Positions 33,721 through 41,132 of a stretch of DNA of 64,000 nt are shown here, in pieces. The stretch covers positions 124,001 through 188,000 of the forward strand of contig NZ_JAJTBG010000001.1 of assembly GCF_021287045.1 (NCBI RefSeq). The letters are read 5' to 3'. Position 1 is the first letter of the stretch, and each line of letters starts with the position of its first letter. The DNA is from Oryzomicrobium sp. GTDB taxonomy: Bacteria > Pseudomonadota > Gammaproteobacteria > Burkholderiales > Rhodocyclaceae. A program made the position numbers and the translations under genes. The notes below the pieces were generated by a model that saw only the letters and a list, made by a program, of their open reading frames with translations, made no database searches and had not been told where the DNA came from.

Positions 33721-34302
33721 TCAGGCCGGATGGTCCCCGTCGGGCAGGGGCGGGGTGGCGTGGAGCAGGTCGGCCAGGGCGCCTTCGATGGCCGCCTGGG
33801 TGGCGGCTTCGATGCGCTGGCGCAGCACGGCCTGGGCGGCCTCCTGGGCCTCGGCGACGATGTCGGGCAGGGCGGCGGTGAGGCGGGCTTCCAGGGCCCG
33901 GGCCAGGTCGGCGGACAGGGGGGTGACCAGGGAGACAGGCGGGCCTTCCTCGCTGCCGGTAGGACGGGGCGGGGCGCCCGCGGCCACGAAAGGTGGCAGC
34001 GTTTCCAGGAGGGAAGCGCGAACCTCGGGTGTGGGCTGGGCAGGAAGCGTGAAATCTTCGGCCGGCAGAGCTAGGAGAGGTGCGGGCGGTTCCGTCGCTG
34101 CCGTCGTGTCGGATTCGGGCGCAGGTTCGGCCGCGGCGACGTTCACCACCTCGGTCAGCAGGGGGAAGTCTTCTTCGTCGTTGGCGGCCGCCTGGGGCTC
34201 GTTGGCGGCTTCCACGGGCGGGGCCACGGGAGCGATGGCGACGAAGCGGCGCCGCTTGGGGGCGTTGTCGTCGCCGCCGGGCGGGGGAGGGAAGGAGGTC
34301 AC
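33721..34302 (-). CDS. Hypothetical Ala/Pro-rich protein downstream of holC
   Basis: A 193-residue protein, not firmly recognised. It has a proline-rich start, a basic PKRRRF patch, an acidic EEDFPLLTEVVNVAA element, a low-complexity Pro/Ala centre and a C-terminal amphipathic helix from about 140 (SADLARALEARLTAALPDIVAEAQEAAQAVLRQRI...). The FPLLTEVV element followed by a long helix resembles poorly characterised betaproteobacterial proteins encoded next to holC (DUF2486-like), but I am unsure. Start chosen at GTG 34302, 39 bases after the holC stop; the frame is open well upstream into holC in another frame. Soluble, with no signal peptide. Codon use looks native, so it is likely a real gene. 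Confidence 0.6.
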   Translation of the reverse strand: MTSFPPPPGGDDNAPKRRRFVAIAPVAPPVEAANEPQAAANDEEDFPLLTEVVNVAAAEPAPESDTTAATEPPAPLLALPAEDFTLPAQPTPEVRASLLETLPPFVAAGAPPRPTGSEEGPPVSLVTPLSADLARALEARLTAALPDIVAEAQEAAQAVLRQRIEAATQAAIEGALADLLHATPPLPDGDHPA

Positions 34303-34340
34303 GGTCAGGGCTCGGGTGCGGGGGAAGGGCGTGCCGGCCG

Positions 34341-34784
34341 TCAGTGGGCCCGCTGCCCCAGGTCGTGGAAGCTTACCGCGCAGCCGGCCTGTTTGTAGTG
34401 GCCGACCCGTTCCCGGCCGGGCAGCCGTTCGGCCTCGTCCTGGCCGATGATCTCGAGGATGCGCTCGAAGCGCTCGTAGCCCTCGGGTACCGCGGCGCCC
34501 AGGTTGAGCAGCAGCGGCGTGCCGAGGCCGGGAGGCAGCTCGTCCAGGTGGCGGGCGATCAGGACCGGGGTTTCGCCGGCCAGGGGGGAGTCGGCCCGGC
34601 AGTGGGGGGTGAAGGACAGGGCCGGCAGGGACCATAGCTGCCGGTCGAAGGCCTGGGCGATCCGCTCGTCCGGGGCCACCACCACCAGCGGCTGGCGGCT
34701 GGCGAAGCTCTTGTGGGCGAGCTTCACCGCCACCAGCAGGCGGTCCGGGACGTTGTGGTAGAAATCCACCCGGGGCGTGGCCAT
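34341..34784 (-). CDS. holC: DNA polymerase III subunit chi
   Basis: A 147-residue clamp-loader accessory subunit that links the replisome to single-stranded DNA-binding protein. Family landmarks: VDFYHNVPDRLLVAVKLAHKSF at the N-terminus, VVVAPDERIAQAFDRQLWS, FTPHCRADSPLAGETPVLIA and LLLNLGAAVPEGYERFERILEIIG. The ATG at 34784 starts MATPRVDFYH and lies 7 bases after the pepA stop, so pepA-holC form an operon, the conserved order in proteobacteria, with valS further downstream. Confidence 0.92.
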   Translation of the reverse strand: MATPRVDFYHNVPDRLLVAVKLAHKSFASRQPLVVVAPDERIAQAFDRQLWSLPALSFTPHCRADSPLAGETPVLIARHLDELPPGLGTPLLLNLGAAVPEGYERFERILEIIGQDEAERLPGRERVGHYKQAGCAVSFHDLGQRAH

Positions 34785-34791
34785 GGCGGGC

Positions 34792-36288
34792 TCAGTCGAT
34801 CTTGCCGGCCCGCTTGAGCAGGAAGTGGGCGAGCAGGGGCACCGGGCGGCCGGTGGCGCCCTTGTCGGCGCCGGATTTCCAGGCGGTGCCGGCGATGTCC
34901 AGGTGGGCCCAGTCGTACTTCTTGGTGAAGCGGGACAGGAAGCAGGCGGCGGTGATCGAGCCGGCGGCGCGGCCGCCGATGTTGGCCATGTCGGCGAAGG
35001 GGCTCTTCAGCTGTTCCTGGTAGTCGTCCCACAGGGGCATGTGCCAGGCCCGGTCGAAGGCTTCCTCGCCGGAGGTGAGCAGTTCCCGGGCCAGGGTCTC
35101 GTTGTTGGCGAACAGGCCGCTGGCGACGTGGCCCAGGGCGATCACGCAGGCGCCGGTGAGGGTGGCCACGTCCACCACCACCTCGGGCTCGAAGCGCTCG
35201 GCGTAGGTCAGGGCGTCGCACAGCACCAGGCGCCCCTCGGCGTCGGTGTTGAGGATTTCGACGGTCTGGCCGGACAGGGAAGTGACAATGTCGCCAGGCT
35301 TGCTGGCGGCGCCGCCGGGCATGTTCTCGCTGGCCGGCACCAGGGCCACCAGATTGATGGGCAGCTTCATCATGGCGGCGGCGCGGATGGTGCCGAGCAC
35401 GCTGGCGGCGCCGCACATGTCGTACTTCATCTCGTCCATCTCGGGGGCAGGCTTGAGCGAGATGCCCCCGGTGTCGAAGGTGATGCCTTTGCCGACCAGC
35501 ACCACGGGTTTCTGGCTGGCGTCGGCGCCCTTGTGCTGCAGGACGATGAACTTGGGCGGCTGGTGGCTGCCCCGGGCCACGGAGAGGAGGGCGCCCATGC
35601 CCAGGGTCTCCAGGTCGGCCCGTTCCAGCACCTGACATTCCAGGCCCAGGTCCTTGCTCATTTCCAGGGCCTGTTCGGCCAGGTAGGTGGGGGTGCACAC
35701 GTTGCCGGGCAGGTTGCCCAGGTTCTTGGCGAAGGACACGCCGTCGGCGATGGCCAGGCCCTGGGCCAGGGCTTCCTCGGCGGGGGCCAGTTCGTTGCGC
35801 CGCTCCACGGCGAAGGTGAGCTTGCGCAGGGGGCGGCGGACCTCGTCCTTCTTGCTCTTGAAACGGTCGAAGCGGTAGACGGTTTCCTGGGCCACCAGGG
35901 CGGCCTGGCGGATGCGCCAGCCCACGTCGCGGCGCTTGACGCCGGTTTCGGTGAGGAACACCACGCCGTCGAAGGAACCCGTCTCGTTGAGGGTTTTGAC
36001 GGCGGCGCGCAGGGCCGAGCAGTATTCCTTTTCGCGGAATTCCTTTTCCTTGCCCAGGCCGACCAGCAGGACCCGGTCGCACAGGGTGCCGGGAACGTTG
36101 TGCAGCAGCAGGGTGGAGCCGAGCTTTCCTTCCATGTCGCCCCGCCGGATGATGTCCGACAGGTAGCCGCGGGCCGCATTGTCAATGAGTTCGGCAGGAA
36201 GCGTCAGCTTGCGGGGTTCAAAAACACCGACCACCACACAGGCGCTGCGCTGTTTTTCCGGGCTGCCGCTTTTTATGCTAAATTCCAT
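34792..36288 (-). CDS. pepA: Leucyl aminopeptidase (cytosol aminopeptidase PepA)
   Basis: A 498-residue M17 two-metal aminopeptidase; family members also bind DNA in Xer recombination in E. coli. The C-terminal catalytic domain carries VLVGKGITFDTGGISLKP with metal-binding residues, the signature NTDAEGRLVL near residue 345, and DMCGAASVLG. The N-terminal macro-like domain (MEFSIKSGSPEKQRSACVVV) occupies about the first 160 residues. The ATG at 36288 follows AAGGAGCAGGTC. It is divergent from lptF with 80 bases between, a classic arrangement, and carries a strong promoter in that gap. holC follows 7 bases downstream. Confidence 0.96.
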   Translation of the reverse strand: MEFSIKSGSPEKQRSACVVVGVFEPRKLTLPAELIDNAARGYLSDIIRRGDMEGKLGSTLLLHNVPGTLCDRVLLVGLGKEKEFREKEYCSALRAAVKTLNETGSFDGVVFLTETGVKRRDVGWRIRQAALVAQETVYRFDRFKSKKDEVRRPLRKLTFAVERRNELAPAEEALAQGLAIADGVSFAKNLGNLPGNVCTPTYLAEQALEMSKDLGLECQVLERADLETLGMGALLSVARGSHQPPKFIVLQHKGADASQKPVVLVGKGITFDTGGISLKPAPEMDEMKYDMCGAASVLGTIRAAAMMKLPINLVALVPASENMPGGAASKPGDIVTSLSGQTVEILNTDAEGRLVLCDALTYAERFEPEVVVDVATLTGACVIALGHVASGLFANNETLARELLTSGEEAFDRAWHMPLWDDYQEQLKSPFADMANIGGRAAGSITAACFLSRFTKKYDWAHLDIAGTAWKSGADKGATGRPVPLLAHFLLKRAGKID

Positions 36289-36312
36289 GACCTGCTCCTT
36301 ACGGGGCGAATT

Positions 36313-36340
36313 TTCACAAATTCGGCGAAAATTTCATTAT
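36313..36340 (+). promoter_or_regulatory. Candidate lptFG promoter
   Basis: TTCACA (36313-36318), a 16-base spacer and CATTAT (36335-36340) lie 29 bases before the lptF ATG. Its -10 overlaps the -10 of the divergent pepA promoter, so the two may compete. Confidence 0.4.
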
Positions 36341-36365
36341 CGCCACCTTTTTCCGCAAAAGTCAA
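36336..36365 (-). promoter_or_regulatory. Candidate pepA promoter
   Basis: On the minus strand TTGACT (36365-36360), an 18-base spacer and GATAAT (36341-36336) form a near-consensus sigma-70 promoter 48 bases before the pepA start. Confidence 0.55.
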
Positions 36366-36368
36366 AGC

Positions 36369-37448
36369 ATGGTGTTCGCGCGCGCCGCCCGGCGTGAGTT
36401 CGGTCAGAACGCGGCAGCCATTTTCGTGGCGCTGTTCGCGATTCTCATCACCACCCAGTTGATCCGCCTGCTCGGCCAGGCGGCGGGAGGCAAGATTGCG
36501 CCTTCCGCAGTGGCGGCGCTGATGGGCTTCGGCGCCCTGTCCTATCTGCATGTCCTCCTGTCGCTGACGGTCTTCATCGCCATCTTGATGGCGGTTTCGC
36601 GTAGTTATCGCGATTCCGAGATGGTGGTGTGGTTTTCCTCCGGTCATTCCTTGGCCGGCTGGATTCGGCCGGTGGCCTTGTTCATCTTTCCCCTGGTGGT
36701 GCTGGTGGCGATCACCGCCCTCTTCCTCACCCCCTGGTCCTTGACCCAGAGCGCCGACTACCGGCAGAAGGTGTCCGACCGTCAGGAGGCGGAGCAGGTC
36801 TCGCCCGGCGCCTTCCATGAAATCCGTTCCGGCAGCACGGTGGTCTTCGTCGAATCCCTGGGCGAGAACGAGGCGAACATCGGCCAGGTATTTGTCGCCT
36901 CCTTGCAGCACGGCCGCCAGGGGGTGATGGTGGCTCGCCAGGGGCATCAGGAATACGCCCCCAACGGCGACCGCTTCGTGGTCCTGGAGAACGGCCGGCG
37001 CTACGACGTGGAGCCCGGCGCCGCCGACGCCCGGGTGCTGGACTTCCAGCGCTACGCGGTGCGCATCGAGACTCGCGAGTCCCGGGGGGTGGAGCAGACC
37101 CCGTCGCGGGCCTTCATCACCGATCTGGTGCGCCAGCGCGGCAAGGACAACGATGCCGAGCTGTTCTGGCGCCTGTCCCAGCCCCTGTCGATGCTGGTGC
37201 TGGCGTTCCTGGCCGTGCCTCTGGGCTACGTCAATCCCCGGGCCGGGCGCTCGGCCAACATGCTCCTGGCGCTGCTCACCTTCGCCATCTATCTCAACCT
37301 GAACTCCATCGTTCAGGCCTGGGTGGGGCAGGGCAAGATCGGTCTGTTCCCGGCGCTGCTGGCGCTCCACGGCGGCATGGCCCTGTTCATTCCGGTTCTG
37401 TTCTACCGCCGCATCGCGGTCAAACCCTTGCTGCGCTTCCGGTCATGA
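36369..37448 (+). CDS. lptF: LPS export ABC transporter permease LptF
   Basis: A 359-residue inner-membrane permease of the LptB2FG complex that extracts lipopolysaccharide from the inner membrane. Three N-terminal helices lead to a large periplasmic beta-jellyroll-like domain at about 130-260 (from QSADYRQKVSDRQEAEQVSPGAFHEI), and three C-terminal helices follow (MLVLAFLAVPLGYVNPRAGRSANMLLALL). The coupling-helix region RSYRDSEMVVWFSSG is typical of LptF. The ATG at 36369 is near the divergent pepA start. The stop overlaps the lptG start by 4 bases (ATGA). LptF is essential in most Gram-negative bacteria. Confidence 0.95.
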   Translation: MVFARAARREFGQNAAAIFVALFAILITTQLIRLLGQAAGGKIAPSAVAALMGFGALSYLHVLLSLTVFIAILMAVSRSYRDSEMVVWFSSGHSLAGWIRPVALFIFPLVVLVAITALFLTPWSLTQSADYRQKVSDRQEAEQVSPGAFHEIRSGSTVVFVESLGENEANIGQVFVASLQHGRQGVMVARQGHQEYAPNGDRFVVLENGRRYDVEPGAADARVLDFQRYAVRIETRESRGVEQTPSRAFITDLVRQRGKDNDAELFWRLSQPLSMLVLAFLAVPLGYVNPRAGRSANMLLALLTFAIYLNLNSIVQAWVGQGKIGLFPALLALHGGMALFIPVLFYRRIAVKPLLRFRS

Positions 37449-38527
37449 TCCACCGTCGTCACATCCAGCGCGAGGTGGTCGCGGCCAGCCTCCTGATCCT
37501 GGCCGGGTTCATCGCCCTGTTCGGCTTCTTCGACCTGCTCGGCGAGCTGCGTGACGTGGGCAAGGGCAGCTACCGGCTGACCCAGGCGGTGCTCTACACC
37601 CTGTTGATCCTGCCGGGGCGCATCTATGAACTGATGCCGGTGGCGGTGCTGATCGGCACCCTCTACGCCCTGTCCACCCTGGCGCGCCATTCCGAGATCA
37701 CCGTGCTGCGGGCCTCGGGCCTGTCCACCTGGCGCCTGCTGGTGGTGCTGTTCCGTGCGGCGGCCTGGTTCGCCCTGGCGGCCTTCCTCATCGGCGAAGT
37801 CGTCGCCCCCGCCTCGGAACAGGCGGCCAAGACCCTGCGGGTCAAGGCGATCAGCGGCGTGGTGGCCCAGGATTTCAGTTCCGGCCTGTGGGTCAAGGAC
37901 GGTCCCAATTTCGTGAACGTCAAGCAGGTGATGCCGGATGGCGAGCTGCGCGGCGTGCGCATCTATCAGTTCGACCCCGAATTGCGCCTGGTGGCGGTGA
38001 GCGATGCCGAGACCGGTACCTACCTGGACGGTGGCAATCCGGACGGCAACTGGCGCCTCGACCAGGTCGTCAGCACCCGTTTCGAGGGCGAGCGAGCAAC
38101 GGTGGACAAGCGTCCCGAGCTGTTCTGGCGCTCGGCCCTCTCGCCGGAAATCCTCACCGTCCTGCTGGTGGACCCGGACCGCATGTCGGTGCTCAGCCTG
38201 GTGACCTACATCCGCCATCAGGCAGAAAACAAGCTGCGCACCGATGCCTACGAGATCGCGCTGTGGAAGAAGCTGGCCTACCCCTTCGCCTCGCTGGTGA
38301 TGGTCGCCCTGGCGCTGCCCTTCGGCTACACCCACAGCCGGGTCAGCGGTGTGGCGCTCAAGCTCTTCGGTGGCGTCATGCTCGGCGTGTTCTTCCACAT
38401 GCTCAACGGGCTGTTCTCCAGCCTGGGGGTGATCAACAGCTGGCCGCCCCTGGCCAGCGCCTTCGCGCCGACGATCCTGTTCATGTTCGCCGCCGGCGCC
38501 ATGTTGTGGTGGGTGGAGCGGCGCTAG
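37445..38527 (+). CDS. lptG: LPS export ABC transporter permease LptG
   Basis: A 360-residue partner permease of LptF. N-terminal helices (EVVAASLLILAGFIALFGFFDLLGEL), coupling region ATLARHSEITVLRASGLSTWRLL, a periplasmic domain at about 125-270 with ISGVVAQDFSSGLWVKDG, and C-terminal helices including KKLAYPFASLVMVALALPFGY and GVMLGVFFHMLNGLFSSLG. These are all LptG landmarks. It is translationally coupled to lptF by an ATGA overlap at 37445-37448. A palindromic terminator follows 24 bases after the stop. The ATPase lptB is elsewhere, as usual. Confidence 0.95.
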   Translation: MIHRRHIQREVVAASLLILAGFIALFGFFDLLGELRDVGKGSYRLTQAVLYTLLILPGRIYELMPVAVLIGTLYALSTLARHSEITVLRASGLSTWRLLVVLFRAAAWFALAAFLIGEVVAPASEQAAKTLRVKAISGVVAQDFSSGLWVKDGPNFVNVKQVMPDGELRGVRIYQFDPELRLVAVSDAETGTYLDGGNPDGNWRLDQVVSTRFEGERATVDKRPELFWRSALSPEILTVLLVDPDRMSVLSLVTYIRHQAENKLRTDAYEIALWKKLAYPFASLVMVALALPFGYTHSRVSGVALKLFGGVMLGVFFHMLNGLFSSLGVINSWPPLASAFAPTILFMFAAGAMLWWVERR

Positions 38528-38550
38528 TTGCGCTTCGCCAAGGTTGAATC

Positions 38551-38586
38551 CATGAAAAAAGCGCCCTAATGGGCGCTTTTTTCATG
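38551..38586. terminator. Bidirectional Rho-independent terminator
   Basis: A perfect palindrome with an A-run, stem GCGCCC, loop TAAT, stem GGGCGC and a T-run. It separates the convergent lptG and RDD genes. Confidence 0.93.
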
Positions 38587-38611
38587 GGCAGTGTCTTGCG
38601 GTTTCTTGGAT

Positions 38612-39091
38612 TTAGCGCGGCAGGGCAACGATCCGGGTGCCGGCCAGGCGATCGTGGAGGAATTGCCGGTCCCGGTCGAACAGGCTCCAGAGCAGGCCGA
38701 CGCCAAGCAGGGCGCTGGGCCAGGCGACCAGGTAGCGGATCATGCCCTGGAACGGGGTCACCGGGCGGCCCCGGGCGTCCTCCAGGCGCAGGCGCCAGGT
38801 CTTCATGGCCAGGGTCTGGCCGCCGTGCAGCCAGAACCACAGGAAGTAGAGGGCCAGCAGCAGGAACAGATGGGTCCAGAGGATGCCTGGGCTGGCCAGC
38901 CGGTGCAGCAGGGCGCCGATCAGCAGGTGGGGGGTAAGGAAGCCGACGGCGACGACGCCTGCCAGCAGCAGGCTTTCGTAGACCATGGCCAGCAGCCGGC
39001 GGGAGAGGGGGGCTGCTGGATGACGGGGTGCAGAGGTGGGGGCGGGGCGGTCGGGGGCGGTCAAGGGGTGGGCGGGGAAAGTTGGTTCCAC
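38612..39091 (-). CDS. RDD family membrane protein
   Basis: A 159-residue protein with an N-terminal Pro-rich cytoplasmic leader and three hydrophobic segments: LLLAGVVAVGFLTPHLLIG, ILWTHLFLLLALYFLWFWLHG and LVAWPSALLGVGLLWSLFD. RDD landmarks are SRRLLAMVYESLLL, with the family's first Arg and acidic position (Asp replaced by Glu), and GQTLAMKTWRLRL and RDRQFLHDRLAGTRIV. Function is poorly known; some RDD proteins behave as transporters or cation antiporters. It is the last gene of the sigma-DUF3619-DUF3106-RDD operon and overlaps DUF3106 by 31 bases, so translation is probably coupled. Confidence 0.85.
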   Translation of the reverse strand: MEPTFPAHPLTAPDRPAPTSAPRHPAAPLSRRLLAMVYESLLLAGVVAVGFLTPHLLIGALLHRLASPGILWTHLFLLLALYFLWFWLHGGQTLAMKTWRLRLEDARGRPVTPFQGMIRYLVAWPSALLGVGLLWSLFDRDRQFLHDRLAGTRIVALPR

Positions 39092-39819
39092 AAGGATTTT
39101 ATCGAACCTTCCTGGGCCGCGGGGGAGTTGGGGGCGGGTTGCTGTTGTGCTGGCGCTTCGGGATTAGCGGGGACGGCGGGGGGCGTTGCCGCTGCCGTGC
39201 TGGTCCCGGCCGCGGGGGCGGGGACGGCAATACGCGGCGGCGTGGTTGCCCCCGGGCTGCCGGGGCGCCGCGGCAGGGCGGAATTGCTCTTGGCGGCGTT
39301 GGCCTGCTTGGCCTTGGCGGCCTGGGTCAGGCGCTCCCGTTCCTCTTCGGGCAGGTTTTCGTATTCCTGCCATTTTTGCAGCATCGCTTCCCGCTTTTCC
39401 GGCGGCAGGCGGCTCAGGGTGGCGAACTTGCTGCGGGCGTCGCGCCGCTCCTGGGGCGTCAGTTCAACCCAGGCGCGCATGCGGGCCTGGATGCGCTCCT
39501 GTTCTTCGGCCGGCAGGCGGCTGTAGCGCTCGGCGATGCCCAGCCATTTCTTGCGCCGCACGTTGTCCATCTTGTCCCACTCGTTGGCGAGGGGGGCCAG
39601 GATGCGGTGCTGCGCGGCGCTCAGGTGGGCCCAGTCGGGCTGGCTGGGCGTGACGACGCGCGCCGCCGGGGAGGCATTGACCACCGTGGGCACGCCGGAA
39701 ACCGGCATCGGGGCCGGTGCTTCCCGGTGGCGGCTGCCCCATACCGCCAAGCCGGCCACGCCGGCGGCGATACAGGCGCCGACGATTACTGCTCGCTTGC
39801 GCTGCTGCCGTGGAGCCAT
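39061..39819 (-). CDS. DUF3106 family protein
   Basis: A 252-residue protein. N-terminal membrane anchor or signal (RAVIVGACIAAGVAGLAVWG, residues 9-28), then a charged helical region (about 60-165) rich in repeated EEQERIQARMRAWVELTPQERR and LPPEKREAMLQKWQEYENLPEEERERL motifs. These DUF3106 features resemble the periplasmic Spy/CpxP-like helical repeats. A Pro/Ala-rich low-complexity tail follows. Its place after a sigma factor and a single-pass DUF3619 protein is conserved in betaproteobacteria. A periplasmic stress or sensing role is plausible. It overlaps the upstream gene by 34 bases and the downstream RDD gene by 31. Confidence 0.82.
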   Translation of the reverse strand: MAPRQQRKRAVIVGACIAAGVAGLAVWGSRHREAPAPMPVSGVPTVVNASPAARVVTPSQPDWAHLSAAQHRILAPLANEWDKMDNVRRKKWLGIAERYSRLPAEEQERIQARMRAWVELTPQERRDARSKFATLSRLPPEKREAMLQKWQEYENLPEEERERLTQAAKAKQANAAKSNSALPRRPGSPGATTPPRIAVPAPAAGTSTAAATPPAVPANPEAPAQQQPAPNSPAAQEGSIKSLWNQLSPPTP

Positions 39820-40166
39820 GCGTCGAAGCCTTTGTCGAGGTAGGCGTTCACGGGCAGGTCGGCGGACAGCAGGGCGCTATCCACGTCTTCCAGGTCGCTC
39901 AGGGAATTCTGCGCCTGCCAGTAGAAGCCGGTGGCCAGGACGAGCAGAAGCACCACCGCCGCCAGCCAGGGGGTGAGGTGGGCCCGGCTGTCGTGGAATA
40001 CGCCGGCCAGACCAGCAAAGCGGCCTACACGGACGGTGACCCGCTTCTGGCGGGCCAGGGCTTGGTGGCGGGCGGCGCTCAGGCGGGCCGAGGTGCTCGA
40101 ATCGAGCTGACGCAGCCCGGCGTCCAGCGTCAGGGCGACGCTGCGGGCGAATTGCGTTTCGTTCAT
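39786..40166 (-). CDS. DUF3619 family single-pass membrane protein (candidate anti-sigma factor)
   Basis: A 126-residue protein with a soluble N-terminal part (residues 1-60; ETQFARSVALTLDAGLRQLDSS, ARLSAARHQALARQ), one membrane segment (WLAAVVLLLVLATGFYWQA, about 68-86) and a short acidic outer part. This topology and its start overlapping the sigma-factor stop by 4 bases (ATGA at 40163-40166) are those of an anti-sigma factor, although the sequence belongs to DUF3619, which has no proven function that I know of. Translation should be stoichiometric with the sigma factor. Confidence 0.82.
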   Translation of the reverse strand: MNETQFARSVALTLDAGLRQLDSSTSARLSAARHQALARQKRVTVRVGRFAGLAGVFHDSRAHLTPWLAAVVLLLVLATGFYWQAQNSLSDLEDVDSALLSADLPVNAYLDKGFDAWLHGSSASEQ

Positions 40167-40831
40167 AGGGAAATTCCTTTGGCCTTGAGTGCCGCCGCCA
40201 GGGTGTGGGTGGCACGGGAACAGTGGGTTTTCACGCTTCCTTCGGAGCAGCCCATGGCGGCAGCGGTTTCGGCAACATCCAACTCTTCCCAGTAACGCAT
40301 GAGGAAGGCTTCCCGTTGACGTGGCGGCAGCTTGGCGAGTTCGCTTTCGATGATGGCGATGATCTGTCCTTGCGTGAAGCGGGTTTCCGGGGTCTCCAGG
40401 TTGCTGGCGCCGTCATTGCCGCCGATGATTTCCAGGGGGTCGGCGGTTTCGTCGTCGTCCGGGGCAAGGGAGGAAAGGAGGGTGGTCCAGGTGCTGCGCA
40501 CCTTGCTGCGGCGAAAATAGTCGCGGATGGCGTTCTGCAGGATGCGCTGGAAGAGCATGGGCAGCTCTTCGGCGGGGCGGTCGCCATAGCTTTCGGCCAG
40601 CTTGAGCATGGCGTCCTGGACGAGGTCGAGGGAGGTCTCCTCGTTCTGCGTGGCGAAGATGGCCTGCTTGAAGGCGCGCCGCTCCACCGATGCGAGAAAG
40701 TCGGACAGTTCCTGTGGGGTGGCCAGAATGTACCTCGGGATTGCGGGCGGTGGGGGTGGGGCGGGGGCGGCGAAGGGGGCATCCGGCGGCTGCCGGGCAG
40801 TGTTTTTCGGCCCCCCGTAAGCCTTGACCAA
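40163..40831 (-). CDS. ECF-like RNA polymerase sigma factor
   Basis: Up to 222 residues. The conserved part starts at about ATPQELSDFLASVERRAFKQAIFATQNEE. Region 2 contains LVQDAMLKLAESYGDRP and LFQRILQNAIRDYFRR. An acidic linker (APDDDETADPLEIIGG) follows, then region 4 with LPPRQREAFLMRYWEELDVAETAAAMGCSEGSVKTHCSRA as helix-turn-helix. The start is uncertain: no ATG precedes the conserved region in frame. A TTG at 40831 is the best candidate, giving a Pro/Ala-rich leader, but it lacks a clear Shine-Dalgarno. The stop overlaps the DUF3619 start, a likely anti-sigma pair. It diverges from ilvI. Targets are unknown; autoregulation is likely by analogy. Confidence 0.82.
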   Translation of the reverse strand: MVKAYGGPKNTARQPPDAPFAAPAPPPPPAIPRYILATPQELSDFLASVERRAFKQAIFATQNEETSLDLVQDAMLKLAESYGDRPAEELPMLFQRILQNAIRDYFRRSKVRSTWTTLLSSLAPDDDETADPLEIIGGNDGASNLETPETRFTQGQIIAIIESELAKLPPRQREAFLMRYWEELDVAETAAAMGCSEGSVKTHCSRATHTLAAALKAKGISL

Positions 40832-41132
40832 TCGCGGGGGAGTCAGTAATTTAGCGGACTTTTCCGCCCTTGCCGAGCGCATTTGCGCCGGATGCGGGCG
40901 AAGCGGGAATCTGCGCGGACCGGGCTTGCCAGCCGTGCGCCGGAGGCCCGTTCCTGACGCTTCGGAACGCGTCGCGCATTGGCGCGGCGGCGATCCGGGC
41001 GGCGGCCGGAAAACCTGCGCCCCTAGGCGCTTTCCGGCTTCAGGCCAGGCCGTGCGCGGCGTGGGTGCGGATGACGCTCCCGGCGGCGCGCGGCGAACAA
41101 AACACAGGCAACAGGCACTCAGGGCCACTGCA
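40832..41132. other. Intergenic region between the sigma-factor and ilvI genes
   Basis: These 301 bases are GC-rich and hold divergent promoters by necessity. I find no leader peptide rich in Ile, Val or Leu codons and no T-box or attenuator hairpin, so control of ilvIHC by classical attenuation is not supported by eye. Confidence 0.5.

Noticed and set aside
40832-41132. A leader-peptide attenuator for ilvIHC
   Set aside because: No short frame rich in branched-chain codons and no terminator/antiterminator hairpins were found.
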